Shown piece after piece: positions 1-8,640 of a DNA stretch of 64,000 bases. This DNA is from Defluviibacillus sp043739385 (GTDB lineage Bacteria > Pseudomonadota > Gammaproteobacteria > Burkholderiales > Burkholderiaceae_C), in NCBI GenBank assembly GCA_043739385.1, contig JAYUED010000001.1, positions 62,001 through 126,000 on the forward strand. The letters are read 5' to 3'. Position 1 is the stretch's first letter, and every line of letters begins with the position of its first letter. Below the pieces are notes generated by a model. It did no database searches. It was not told where the DNA came from and saw only the letters and a list, made by a program, of their open reading frames with translations. The position numbers and the translations under genes are program-made.

Positions 1-235
1 AGCCACTGCGATTACGCCCCAGTGATTCAGCTGAGCGGGCATCTTCAGCCACTGAAGTTTGAATACCGACCACTGCAGCATGGGCGCGCGCCAGCGCTTG
101 CAGAGCTACCAAAGCGTCGGTCTGTGCGAGCGGGCTTTGCGAAAATACCAAGGCTGAGAGCATTAAAGTCAGGCGCAATTTGCCCCTGCACACAGTAGCT
201 TCTAAAAACCTTATGGAAGAGGTGATTACTGGCAT
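1..235 (-). CDS. Trypsin-like (HtrA/S1C-type) serine protease, N-terminal fragment
   Basis: A reading frame starts with ATG at 235 on the minus strand and stays open to the left edge (78 codons). After a short N-terminus it has a hydrophobic secretion signal (about residues 20-37, ending SPLAQ), then the stretch AAVVGIQTSVAEDARSAESL followed by GRNRSG. That pattern is typical of the segment leading into the GSG-containing strand of exported HtrA-like proteases, before the catalytic His. The catalytic triad lies outside the window. The start is the first ATG before the signal; the Met inside the hydrophobic core is unlikely. The family call is an inference from about 30 mature residues. Confidence 0.55.
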   Translation of the reverse strand, partial: MPVITSSIRFLEATVCRGKLRLTLMLSALVFSQSPLAQTDALVALQALARAHAAVVGIQTSVAEDARSAESLGRNRSG

Positions 236-401
236 GGTGATCCAAAGGAAATTGCGGGAGCGCTAAACTGCAAGAATGCGCTTAAACGCAAGCCCTTGCA
301 TTACAAGCGGTATACGGTGCAAGCTTACAAAATCACACATGCACTGAGTATTTCGTCTTAGACAAGTGGACTAAACTCAGGCAAAAATACCAATTTGTAC
401 T

Positions 402-1169
402 GTGGATCCATCTACTCTCAATCCAAACGTTGACACGCGTATGTTGCGCCTCGAACATGCACGCATGCTGCTTGAACAGTCTGGCAATAAGCATTTGGTC
501 AAATCGGGTGCAAACGCTGAAATGCTGCAAGCCTTGATTGATGGTCTGTGCGACTTGTCTCAACGCGATGCCCTAACCGGCTTGGCCAACCGCCGCTATT
601 TCGCCAGCGTGTTAGACCGCGAAATTGACCGTGTGGCTCGCTCTGGCGAATCGGCTTTGCTGTTAATGGTTGACATTGATTTTTTCAAACGGGTCAATGA
701 CAACCATGGCCATGCGGCTGGAGACATAGTCATCAAGGTTGTCGCCCAGCGACTGCTGCAATGTGTGCGTCCTATGGACACGGTGGCACGCTATGGGGGT
801 GAAGAGTTCGCGGTTGTACTACCTGATTGCCCTGCGTTTTTCGCGGGCATCGTGACCGAACGCATTCGCGTAGCTGTGGAACGCGAGCCTATCCATATAA
901 GGCCAGATCTAGATATTTCTGCCACGATTAGCATTGGTGGTGCTTTTGCACCCGGCTGGATCCGGTCATCGGCATTGCTATGGGTGGAGCGTGCAGATTT
1001 GCAGCTTTACACCGCCAAAAGCCAGGGCCGCAACCGGGCTAACCTTGAACAAACGCCGATAAGCACAGTCTCGGCAGAAGAAAAAACACTGCTATTTGGC
1101 AATTTAGGCGACGAGTTTGAAGAATCATTCGATTCCGAATCGTCACATCTTGGTCTGGCCAAAGGATAA
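402..1169 (+). CDS. Diguanylate cyclase (GGDEF domain)
   Basis: A 255-residue cytoplasmic protein without membrane segments. About 55 N-terminal residues precede a complete GGDEF domain, which makes cyclic di-GMP from two GTP. Visible are the conserved DALTGLANRR entry motif (56-65), the metal-binding MVDIDFFKRVND segment (89-100), the GGEEF active site (132-136), and an RPMD inhibitory I-site exactly five residues before it (123-126). Product feedback inhibition is therefore expected. The C-terminal 40 residues are acidic and of unknown role. The start is GTG at 402. The stop lies 3 bases before the ATPase gene, so the two are almost certainly cotranscribed. Confidence 0.9.
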   Translation: MDPSTLNPNVDTRMLRLEHARMLLEQSGNKHLVKSGANAEMLQALIDGLCDLSQRDALTGLANRRYFASVLDREIDRVARSGESALLLMVDIDFFKRVNDNHGHAAGDIVIKVVAQRLLQCVRPMDTVARYGGEEFAVVLPDCPAFFAGIVTERIRVAVEREPIHIRPDLDISATISIGGAFAPGWIRSSALLWVERADLQLYTAKSQGRNRANLEQTPISTVSAEEKTLLFGNLGDEFEESFDSESSHLGLAKG

Positions 1170-1172
1170 GCA

Positions 1173-1997
1173 ATGAACCAGACTACCTTGATAACACCGA
1201 CCTCGCCCATACGGCCTGGGCCCTTGCGCGCTGCCCGCGTCATCGCTGTGACCAGCGGTAAGGGTGGCGTCGGAAAAACTTTTGTATCAGCCAATATGGC
1301 CGCAGCCCTGGCCAAACGCAATTTGCGCGTGTTGGTGCTGGATGCTGATTTGGGACTCGCTAACCTGGACGTCGTACTCAACCTGTATCCCAAGATCACC
1401 CTGCACGATGTATTCACCGGAAAAGCTAAGCTTGAAGAAGCAATTTTGCCCGCGCCTGGTGGATTTCATGTGCTGCTGGCCGGTTCCGGCATGGTTGAAT
1501 ACTCCCGCCTGACGGCGGAGGTTCGTGAACAGTTTCAAAAAGTGCTGCAAAGCATCACGCCAAACTATGACGTGATTATTTTGGATACTGGTGCTGGTAT
1601 TTCTGATGTGGTGTTGTACGCTGTATCGCTGGCTGATGAGGTTCTGGTGGTCGCAACCCCTGAACCAACTTCGCTGACCGATGCTTACGCCACCATTAAG
1701 GTGCTGGCTGTCCAGCAAAAGCGCTATTTAATCCGTATCGTCATCAACCAAACCTTGAAGCTGGGTGATGGCCGCATGATCGTCGCACAACTGCAAAGGG
1801 TGCTTGACCGCTTCATCGGTGGCGCAGGGGGCATGAATGTGAAGCTGATGCATGTGGGCGATATTCCGCATGATTTGGCAGTGCGCGAAGCGGTGCAAAA
1901 ACGCCAACTGCTCTACACGACGCTGCCGGGCTCCCCTGCAGCGCTGGCCATGTCAGCTATGGCGACGCGCTTAGAAGAGTTCTTGGTTAGGCAGTAA
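1173..1997 (+). CDS. MinD/FlhG-like P-loop ATPase (ParA superfamily)
   Basis: A 274-residue MinD/ParA-type ATPase. The deviant Walker A motif GKGGVGKT lies near residues 29-36, followed by the switch segment LVLDADLGLANLDVVL and the Walker B-like DVIILDTGAG. The DADLGLAN wording and the lack of a C-terminal amphipathic targeting helix fit FlhG/FleN/YlxH better than cell-division MinD, and there are no minC or minE genes beside it. No flagellar genes are visible either, so its target (flagellar number, pili or another polar machine) is unknown. It lies 3 bases after a GGDEF gene, which suggests a joint role with cyclic di-GMP signalling; that link is an inference. Confidence 0.8.
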   Translation: MNQTTLITPTSPIRPGPLRAARVIAVTSGKGGVGKTFVSANMAAALAKRNLRVLVLDADLGLANLDVVLNLYPKITLHDVFTGKAKLEEAILPAPGGFHVLLAGSGMVEYSRLTAEVREQFQKVLQSITPNYDVIILDTGAGISDVVLYAVSLADEVLVVATPEPTSLTDAYATIKVLAVQQKRYLIRIVINQTLKLGDGRMIVAQLQRVLDRFIGGAGGMNVKLMHVGDIPHDLAVREAVQKRQLLYTTLPGSPAALAMSAMATRLEEFLVRQ

Positions 1998-2089
1998 GCT
2001 GCTGGCAGAGCAGGTCCGCCTGCGCCAATACCCCCTTGTTTTGTTCTGACGCAGCACAATGAGAAATCTTAAGCTATCACTTAGAACCT

Positions 2090-2938
2090 ATGACTTCCAT
2101 GTTGCGCAATGCCCGCTCCTTTCTGTTCGTTCCGGCCAACAGGCCCGAGCGGCTTGCCAAAGCACTTTCTAGTGGCGCTGATGCCGTGATCGTTGACCTT
2201 GAGGATGCAGTCGCACCGCAAGACAAAGTCGCTGCACGCCAGCATCTAGCAGATTCTTTTGTGACCCTGAACACAGTGCAACGCGCACGCTTGCTGGTGC
2301 GAACCAATGCTTTGGGATCGCGTTGGTATGCCGATGACCTGTCGTTCGTGGCTTCCTTGTCACATCAAGGTTTGGGGGGGCTGATGCCTGCCAAATCAGA
2401 GTTAGCTCATGCGCTCACATCAATGGCAGAGGTTATTGAGCCGGGTTGTGCCTTGGTGCCCCTGGTGGAGTCGGTAGCGGGGCTGGACAACTTGGATGCG
2501 CTAGCCCGAGTGCCACAGGTAATTCGTTTGGCTTTCGGGCACCTTGATTTTCAGGTGGATGCAGGGCTGGAATGCGATGAGCAGGAGGCTGAATTGGTAC
2601 CCGTTCGTTTGGCGCTGGTGCTGGCATCACGACGCGCAGGCCTAGCGCCACCCGTTGACGGCGTGACTACAAACCTTCAGGAAAGTCATCAACTCCAAAG
2701 CGATGTCAAGCGAGCTCGACGGAGTGGTTTCAGTGGCAAGTTGTGCATTCACCCTTCTCAGGTCGAAGGCGTCAATAGTGCGTTCATGCCCACATCAGAG
2801 GAGTTGGTCAAAGCGCAGCGCGTACTGGCCGCCTTCGAGGCAGCGGGCGGCGGTGTTTTTAGTTTGGATGGTCGTATGGTGGACGCCCCTGTCTTGTTGC
2901 TCGCTCAGAGAACCGTAGCCCAAGCTGCTGGTCGGTAA
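2090..2938 (+). CDS. CitE-like HpcH/HpaI-family lyase
   Basis: A 282-residue TIM-barrel protein of the HpcH/HpaI aldolase / citrate lyase beta-subunit family. It has the RSFLFVPANRPERLAKAL start, the DAVIVDLEDAVAP segment carrying the metal-binding acid, the VPLVESVAGLDNLD segment, AFGHLDFQVDAG, and GKLCIHPSQV near the C-terminus. Family members cleave or form C-C bonds in acyl-CoA thioesters such as citramalyl-CoA or malyl-CoA. There are no citD, citF or citX genes nearby, so it is not part of a citrate lyase complex; a stand-alone thioesterase or lyase is more likely. A second ATG three codons in is an alternative start. Confidence 0.8.
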   Translation: MTSMLRNARSFLFVPANRPERLAKALSSGADAVIVDLEDAVAPQDKVAARQHLADSFVTLNTVQRARLLVRTNALGSRWYADDLSFVASLSHQGLGGLMPAKSELAHALTSMAEVIEPGCALVPLVESVAGLDNLDALARVPQVIRLAFGHLDFQVDAGLECDEQEAELVPVRLALVLASRRAGLAPPVDGVTTNLQESHQLQSDVKRARRSGFSGKLCIHPSQVEGVNSAFMPTSEELVKAQRVLAAFEAAGGGVFSLDGRMVDAPVLLLAQRTVAQAAGR

Positions 2939-3123
2939 TTTTCGTTATTGTTCTGAGCAGCAGCGTTTGCGTCACCATAAGTCCACGCTTTAGTAAAGAT
3001 GGTGGCTTATTGGAAAGCTGAAAACTACTAAATTAACAACCCGTTCCCTAAGCCCTTTAAGCATGGCTAGCGGAAATAGGTTATTTACTCAGTACAAGCC
3101 TCTTATCGTTGAAGCAGCCAAGT

Positions 3124-3165
3124 AAAAAAACAAAAGCCCGTTAAGCTATAAAACTTAACGGGCTT
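3124..3165 (-). terminator. Rho-independent terminator of tRNA-Leu
   Basis: Read on the minus strand, a perfect 12-bp stem (3154-3165 with 3134-3145, AAGCCCGTTAAG) closes an 8-base loop and is followed within four bases by seven T residues (3130-3124). It sits 5 bases beyond the tRNA 3' CCA. On the plus strand the hairpin has no T-run, so it serves the tRNA. Confidence 0.9.
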
Positions 3166-3170
3166 GAATT

Positions 3171-3257
3171 TGGTGCCGGAGGCCGGAATCGAACCGGCAC
3201 GGGTCTTACCCCGCGGGATTTTGAGTCCCGTGCGTCTACCTATTTCACCACTCCGGC
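3171..3257 (-). tRNA. tRNA-Leu (anticodon CAA)
   Basis: An 87-base tRNA on the minus strand with GCCGGAG/CTCCGGC acceptor arms, an encoded 3' CCA, a long class II variable arm (CGGGG/CCCGT type) and the T-loop GTTCGATTC. The anticodon loop is CTCAAAA between a GGGA/TCCC stem, giving anticodon CAA, which reads UUG leucine codons. A possible -10 element (CATAAT, minus strand at 3281-3276) lies just upstream, inside the 38-base gap to the divergent cysM gene. Confidence 0.97.
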
Positions 3258-3295
3258 TGGAGTATTGAGTCTCGAATTATGGCACATTTAAGGCT

Positions 3296-4198
3296 ATGAA
3301 TTACTTAAGCCTTGAAGACACTATTGGTCGCACGCCGGTGGTCGCTTTGCAACGTATCAGTGCGCAGTCCAACCGCGAGCGCGGCAACGTGATTTTAGGC
3401 AAGCTGGAGGGCAACAATCCTGCGGGTTCAGTCAAAGATCGACCAGCGTTGTCAATGATTCGGCGAGCACAAGAGCGCGGCGATATCAAGCCAGGTGATA
3501 CCTTGATCGAAGCTACCTCGGGCAACACTGGCATTGCGCTGGCTATGGCTGCCGCCATCAAGGGCTATCGTATGGTGCTCATCATGCCGGAGGATTTGTC
3601 CATTGAACGCGCCCAAACCATGAAGGCATTTGGAGCTGAATTGATCTTGACGCCCAAAAGTGGAGGAATGGAATACGCCCGTGATTTGGCCGAGCAAATG
3701 CAGCGTGATGGCAAGGGGCGTGTACTTGACCAGTTCGCCAATGCTGACAACCCGCGTATTCACTACGAGACCACTGGTCCAGAGATTTGGGACGACACCA
3801 AAGGGCGCATCACGCACTTCGTCAGTGCTATGGGCACTACGGGCACCATAACCGGCGTGTCGCGCTTTTTGAAGGAAAAGAATCCTGCCGTACGCATAAT
3901 CGGCGCACAGCCTTCAGAGGGCTCGCGTATCCCCGGTATCCGCAAATGGCCGCAAGAGTATCTGCCGAAAATTTATGACCCAGCCAATGTGGATCAGTTG
4001 GTCTACGTGGCCCAAGATGCTGCCGAAGATATGTGCCGCCGTTTGGCGCGTGAAGAAGGTATTTTTGGGGGTATCTCTGCGGCCGGGGCTTGCTGGGTAG
4101 CGCAAGAGATCGCCAAGACGGTGGAAAACGCCACTATCGTGTTCATTGTGTGTGACCGGGGTGACCGATACCTGTCTACGGGTGTCTTTCCAGCTTAA
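3296..4198 (+). CDS. cysM: Cysteine synthase B (O-acetylserine sulfhydrylase)
   Basis: A 300-residue PLP enzyme that replaces the acetyl group of O-acetylserine with sulfide or thiosulfate. The PLP lysine is in NPAGSVKDRP (about residue 47), the substrate loop is TSGNTG (about 74-79), and the phosphate-binding loop is MGTTGTITG. The segment SEGSRIPGIRKWP is characteristic of CysM rather than CysK. Full length for the family. ATG at 3296 is preceded by AAGG at 3290-3293, a short but usable ribosome site. A TusA-family gene follows after 49 bases, consistent with shared sulfur metabolism. The promoter must lie in or overlap the small gap to the divergent tRNA gene. Confidence 0.95.
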   Translation: MNYLSLEDTIGRTPVVALQRISAQSNRERGNVILGKLEGNNPAGSVKDRPALSMIRRAQERGDIKPGDTLIEATSGNTGIALAMAAAIKGYRMVLIMPEDLSIERAQTMKAFGAELILTPKSGGMEYARDLAEQMQRDGKGRVLDQFANADNPRIHYETTGPEIWDDTKGRITHFVSAMGTTGTITGVSRFLKEKNPAVRIIGAQPSEGSRIPGIRKWPQEYLPKIYDPANVDQLVYVAQDAAEDMCRRLAREEGIFGGISAAGACWVAQEIAKTVENATIVFIVCDRGDRYLSTGVFPA

Positions 4199-4247
4199 AT
4201 GAAACTGGTCTGTAACTAAAATACGTGCAACCTAAGGACAGCCCTGA

Positions 4248-4475
4248 ATGAATATCGACAAAGAACTCGACACCCGTGGCTTGAATTGCCCGCTTCCTAT
4301 TTTGAAAGCCAAAAAGGCCTTGACCGAGTTGAGCAGCGGTCAAGTGCTGCGGGTCGTGTCTACTGACACCGGCTCAACGAGGGACTTTCAAGCTTTTGCA
4401 AAGCAAACGGGCCATATCCTGCTGGAACAAAGTGAATCCGGCGCCGAATTTATTCACGTCATTAAGCGGCGCTAA
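4248..4475 (+). CDS. TusA/SirA-family sulfur carrier protein
   Basis: A 75-residue protein with the family signature LDTRGLNCPLPILKAKKAL; the CPLP motif carries the cysteine that accepts sulfane sulfur as a persulfide. Length matches the family. TusA itself relays sulfur to tRNA 2-thiolation, but paralogues feed other pathways. The position 49 bases after cysM suggests a role tied to cysteine synthesis or sulfur relay, which is an inference. It ends just before the convergent galU terminator. Confidence 0.85.
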   Translation: MNIDKELDTRGLNCPLPILKAKKALTELSSGQVLRVVSTDTGSTRDFQAFAKQTGHILLEQSESGAEFIHVIKRR

Positions 4476-4500
4476 AAAAGTCACGGCCAAAAAGGCCGTG
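4474..4500 (-). terminator. Rho-independent terminator downstream of galU
   Basis: A perfect 7-bp stem CACGGCC/GGCCGTG (4482-4488 with 4494-4500) has a 5-base loop. On the minus strand it is followed by AC and six T residues (4479-4474). It ends galU transcription and overlaps the last bases of the convergent TusA-family gene; it may also slow polymerase arriving from that side, but it has no T-run in that direction. Confidence 0.8.
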
Positions 4501-4521
4501 CTCGTCAGAACTTACGGGCGC

Positions 4522-5400
4522 TTAGAGCGTCAGTGTTTTCAAATATTCTCGGAATGATGGTCCTACCTCGGCATGTCCCAAGGCCAGTTCTACGGTAGCC
4601 TGCAAGAAACCATCCTTGCTTCCACAATCGTAGCGCTTGCCCTTGTATTGGAAGGCGTAAACGGCTTCTTCCTTCAATAAATTAGAGATGCCATCCGTCA
4701 GCTGAATCTCACCACCAGCGCCCTTGGCTTGGTGCCGAATTTTGTCGAAAATACCTGGCGTCAAAATGTAGCGACCAGCCACTGCCATACGCGACGGCGC
4801 TACTTCAGGATCTGGTTTTTCGACAATCTCTGTCACTTGCATGATGCCTGAGCTGCCCATTTCGCCCGCGACAATGCCGTAGCGCTTGGTGTGCTCCAGC
4901 GGCACCTCTTGAACCGCCAAAATAGACCGTCCCAGGCGTTCAAACTGCTCCGCCATTTGCGCCATGATCGGTGGCGTGCCAACCATCAAATCGTCTGCCA
5001 AGAGCACGGCAAACGGCTCGTTGCCGACTAAATGCTCGGCACACAAGACGGCGTGGCCCAGACCCAGCATCTTCGGCTGGCGTACAAAAGCGCAGTTCAT
5101 ACCCACGGGCATTACTGAGCGCACCACCTCGATCAAGGCGGTTTTATTGGCGTTCACCAGCTCGTGTTCCAGCTCAAATGCCACATCAAAATGATCTTCA
5201 ATCGTTCGCTTGCTGCGACCTGTTACGAAAATCATTTGCTGGATACCTGCTGCCCAGGCCTCTTCTACGGCGTACTGGATCAAAGGTTTGTCCACCACTG
5301 ACAGCATTTCTTTTGGACTGGCCTTAGTGGCAGGTAAAAACCGTGTGCCCAAACCAGCCACGGGGAAAACGGCTTTGTTGACACGTTTAACTTGTTTCAT
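4522..5400 (-). CDS. galU: UTP-glucose-1-phosphate uridylyltransferase
   Basis: A 292-residue nucleotidyltransferase making UDP-glucose from UTP and glucose-1-phosphate for polysaccharide and LPS synthesis. It opens with the nucleotide-binding AVFPVAGLGTRFLPATKASPK motif (residues 10-30), followed by KEMLSVVDKPLIQYAVEEA. It also has the FVRQPKMLGLGHAV and VLLADDL segments that bind sugar and metal, and TEIVEKP. Length is typical for GalU. It runs leftward with its own terminator, 93 bases downstream of valS on the same strand; that gap is too large to settle whether they share a transcript. Confidence 0.95.
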   Translation of the reverse strand: MKQVKRVNKAVFPVAGLGTRFLPATKASPKEMLSVVDKPLIQYAVEEAWAAGIQQMIFVTGRSKRTIEDHFDVAFELEHELVNANKTALIEVVRSVMPVGMNCAFVRQPKMLGLGHAVLCAEHLVGNEPFAVLLADDLMVGTPPIMAQMAEQFERLGRSILAVQEVPLEHTKRYGIVAGEMGSSGIMQVTEIVEKPDPEVAPSRMAVAGRYILTPGIFDKIRHQAKGAGGEIQLTDGISNLLKEEAVYAFQYKGKRYDCGSKDGFLQATVELALGHAEVGPSFREYLKTLTL

Positions 5401-5493
5401 AAAAGCCCTGAAGATCAGAAAATTGTTGAGTAAATTGGGTGTTCAAGACAATTGTGCCGCAAGATTTTCACGTAACCCCATCGTATAGATGTC

Positions 5494-8454
5494 TTATGTC
5501 AAGCGTATGAATTGTTCCTTGATTTTCTCCAGTGTGGCTGAAAAATCTGCCATCCGTTTGCGCTCCAAATCAATCACCGCAGGCGGAGCTTTGGCGACGA
5601 AAGCCTCGTTCGAAAGCTTGCCTGTGGTCTTAATGATTTCACCTTCCAAGCGAGCCATCTCTTTGCTCAGGCGCGCTTTTTCAGCCGCCACATCAATCTC
5701 CATGTGCAGGCAAATGCGCAGCGCGGCGTCGCCGGAGCCCACCACGGCCACCGGTGCCGCTTGCGCGGCGGCTTGCCATTCAGCCACATCTGCGAACACT
5801 TTGACTTCATTCAGCTTGGCAAGCGACTTCAGTACGGCGGCGGAGTTTGACAAAAATTCGGCTTCAGCCGCATTACCCGCTACCGCGAAGAGGGGTAACC
5901 GGGTAGCAGGCGAAACGTTCATCTCGCCGCGCAGGTTACGGCACACATCCACCAACTGCTTGAGCTTGGTGACATGGGCAATGGCCGCTTCGTCGATTTT
6001 GTTCGGCTGACTTTTAGGGTAGGGCGCAATGCTTACCGATTCACCAGCGATACCTGCGACAGGGGCGACTTTTTGCCAAAGTTCTTCCGTGATGAATGGA
6101 ATCACAGGATGCGCCAACCGCAGAATTGCTTCCAGCGTGCGAATCAGCGTGCGGCGGGTGGCGCGTTGTTGCGCTGCATCACCGGTCTGGATTTGCACCT
6201 TGGCGATTTCCAGGTACCAATCACAGAACTCGTTCCACACAAAGTCGTACAACGTGTTGGCGACGTTGTCCAAACGGTAATCGGCAAAGCCTTTGGCCAC
6301 ATCCGCTTCCACTTTTTGCAGCACCGAGCTGATCCAGCGGTCGGCTTGGCTGAAGTTCATGTAGCCATGCGCCGGGCCACCTGGCTGGCATTCGGCCTTG
6401 GTGTGTTCCAAAAGGCCGCAGTCTTGCCCTTCACAATTCATCAAAACAAAGCGGGTTGCATTCCACAGCTTGTTGCAAAAATTGCGGTAACCCTCACAGC
6501 GCTTGCTGTCAAAGTTAATGCTGCGGCCCAGGCTGGCGAGCGCTGCAAAGGTGAATCGCAGTGCGTCTGCGCCGTAAGCGGGAATGCCTTCGGGGAATTC
6601 CTTCTCAGTGGCTTTACGCACCTGCGGTGCAGTCTCGGGTTTGCGCAGTCCTGTGGTGCGCTTGTCTAATAGCGGCGCAAGCGTGATGCCGTCAATCAAA
6701 TCCACCGGGTCGAGCACATTGCCTTCGGATTTACTCATCTTCTTGCCTTGTGCATCGCGCACCAGACCGTGGATGTAGACATGCTTGAACGGCACGCGCC
6801 CCGTAAAGTGCGTGGTCAGCATAATCATCCTTGCCACCCAGAAGAAGATGATGTCGTAGCCCGTCACCAGCACGCTGCTGGGCAGGTACAGGTCGTAATC
6901 CTGAGTTTTCTCTGGCCAACCCATTGTGCTGAACGGCACCAGTGCTGACGAGTACCAAGTGTCCAGCACATCGTCGTCACGTTTCAGCGGTCCAGCGTAC
7001 CCGGCTTTCAGCGCCTTAGCGCTTGCTTCATCTGCATTACGTGCTACAAAAAATGAACCGTCTTCCCCATACCATGCTGGGATTTGATGACCCCACCAGA
7101 GCTGGCGGCTGATGCACCAGTCTTGGATATTGTTCATCCACTGGTCGTAGGTGTTCACCCAGTTTTCTGGCACAAAGCGCACTTCACCTGACTTGACCAC
7201 GTCGATGGCTTTTTGTGCGATGGATTTGCCAGTGGGGTCAGATTCGCTGACTTTGTTCACTGCCATGAACCACTGGTCGGTCAGCATCGGCTCCACGACT
7301 TGGCCGGTGCGCGTACAGACAGGCACCATGTTTTTATGCGGTACGGCCTTTTGCAAAAATCCCTGCGCTTCCAGGTCTTTCAATACGGCTTTGCGGCAGT
7401 CGTAGCGGTCTAGGCCACGGTAATTTTCTGGGCCGTTGTCGTTGATCTTTGCGTCCAGCGTGAAGATGGTGATGAGCGGCAGGCCGTGGCGCTGCGAGCA
7501 GGCGTAATCGTTGAAATCGTGTGCGCCGGTGATTTTGACGCAGCCAGAGCCGAACGCCATGTCCACAAAATCATCTGCAATGATGGGAATGCTGCGGTTG
7601 CACAAGGGCAAATCCACCATTTTTCCTAGCAGGTGCTTATAGCGTTCATCGTCCGGGTGTACGCACAGTGCGCCGTCGGCCAGCATGGTCTCGGGACGGG
7701 TGGTCGCTATATGCATGCCACGCAGGGGCGTGCCGTCAGCGGCAGTTTGCGGGCCATCGCTGAAGGGGTATTCAATGTGCCACATGAAGCTGTTGCGCTC
7801 TTCGTTCTCCACCTCCAAGTCACTCACCGCGCTTTGCAGTACAGGGTCCCAGTTCACCAGCCGTTTACCCCGGTAAATCAGGCCTTGCTCAAACAGCTGA
7901 ACAAACGTCTCGGTGACAGTTTTTGAGAGCTTGTCGTCCATCGTGAAGTACTCACGGCTCCAGTCCACACTGGCCCCGACACGGCGCATTTGGTTGGAAA
8001 TCGTGTTGCCCGACTTCTCTTTCCACTCCCACACCTTGGAGACGAAATTTTTGCGAGCCACATCGGGCGTCGATCCCATGTCGTGGCGGCTAATGCCTTG
8101 CTCTTGCAGTTGACGCTCCACCACGATCTGTGTGGCGATGCCTGCATGATCCATTCCTGGAATCCAGGCGGTGTTGAAGCCACTCATGCGGTGGTAGCGT
8201 GTCAGGCTGTCCATGATGGTCTGGTTGAACGCGTGGCCCATGTGCAACGTGCCCGTCACATTGGGCGGTGGCAGCTGGATACTGAACGCGGCTGCGTCAG
8301 CCTTAGCGGCTTTAGTCCCCCGGAACCCCGCCTCAGCATAACCGCGCTTTTCCCATTCCGGCCCCCATTGGGCTTCCAGCGCAGCAGGCTCAAAGGATTT
8401 CGAGAGGCTGTTTAAGCCGGGTTGTGCGATGGGTGTTGAGGATGTGTCAGACAT
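5494..8454 (-). CDS. valS: Valyl-tRNA synthetase
   Basis: A 986-residue class I aminoacyl-tRNA synthetase that charges tRNA-Val. The HIGH-type motif is in PPPNVTGTLHMGHAFNQ (about residues 62-78), followed by an inserted CP1 editing domain with TTRPETM. The KMSKS signature sits in GKKMSKSEGNVLDP. The C-terminus ends in a charged coiled coil from about AEKARLSKEMARLEGEI onward, the tRNA-binding arm typical of bacterial ValRS. The reading frame is intact and full length. The 186-base gap upstream carries a weak 6-bp inverted repeat (CCCTCA/TGAGGG, 8492-8517) but nothing that can be named. Confidence 0.97.
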   Translation of the reverse strand: MSDTSSTPIAQPGLNSLSKSFEPAALEAQWGPEWEKRGYAEAGFRGTKAAKADAAAFSIQLPPPNVTGTLHMGHAFNQTIMDSLTRYHRMSGFNTAWIPGMDHAGIATQIVVERQLQEQGISRHDMGSTPDVARKNFVSKVWEWKEKSGNTISNQMRRVGASVDWSREYFTMDDKLSKTVTETFVQLFEQGLIYRGKRLVNWDPVLQSAVSDLEVENEERNSFMWHIEYPFSDGPQTAADGTPLRGMHIATTRPETMLADGALCVHPDDERYKHLLGKMVDLPLCNRSIPIIADDFVDMAFGSGCVKITGAHDFNDYACSQRHGLPLITIFTLDAKINDNGPENYRGLDRYDCRKAVLKDLEAQGFLQKAVPHKNMVPVCTRTGQVVEPMLTDQWFMAVNKVSESDPTGKSIAQKAIDVVKSGEVRFVPENWVNTYDQWMNNIQDWCISRQLWWGHQIPAWYGEDGSFFVARNADEASAKALKAGYAGPLKRDDDVLDTWYSSALVPFSTMGWPEKTQDYDLYLPSSVLVTGYDIIFFWVARMIMLTTHFTGRVPFKHVYIHGLVRDAQGKKMSKSEGNVLDPVDLIDGITLAPLLDKRTTGLRKPETAPQVRKATEKEFPEGIPAYGADALRFTFAALASLGRSINFDSKRCEGYRNFCNKLWNATRFVLMNCEGQDCGLLEHTKAECQPGGPAHGYMNFSQADRWISSVLQKVEADVAKGFADYRLDNVANTLYDFVWNEFCDWYLEIAKVQIQTGDAAQQRATRRTLIRTLEAILRLAHPVIPFITEELWQKVAPVAGIAGESVSIAPYPKSQPNKIDEAAIAHVTKLKQLVDVCRNLRGEMNVSPATRLPLFAVAGNAAEAEFLSNSAAVLKSLAKLNEVKVFADVAEWQAAAQAAPVAVVGSGDAALRICLHMEIDVAAEKARLSKEMARLEGEIIKTTGKLSNEAFVAKAPPAVIDLERKRMADFSATLEKIKEQFIRLT

Positions 8455-8640
8455 GGATATCTTTAGGCTCTAGGCTTGAGGAAAAGGCAAGACCCTCAAG
8501 CGCGATAGCACCTGAGGGCCGAAAAAGTACCGTGATTTTACTGGGCTACTTATTACGACTTATATTTAGATAAAAGCGGACTAGTGTGTAATTTAGGTAT
8601 AAGTAGTTCGCTATTTATTAAGGAGCAAATAAGGGACGGC

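Noticed and set aside
1173..1997. Cell-division MinD
   Set aside because: No minC or minE genes, no C-terminal amphipathic helix and FlhG-like wording of the motifs.
5974..6669. Open frame of 231 codons on the plus strand opposite valS
   Set aside because: It lies wholly within the conserved valyl-tRNA synthetase gene and has no family resemblance.
8492..8517. Terminator or attenuator ahead of valS (CCCTCA/TGAGGG)
   Set aside because: Only 6 bp with a 14-base loop and no clean T-run; a T-box is not expected in this group.
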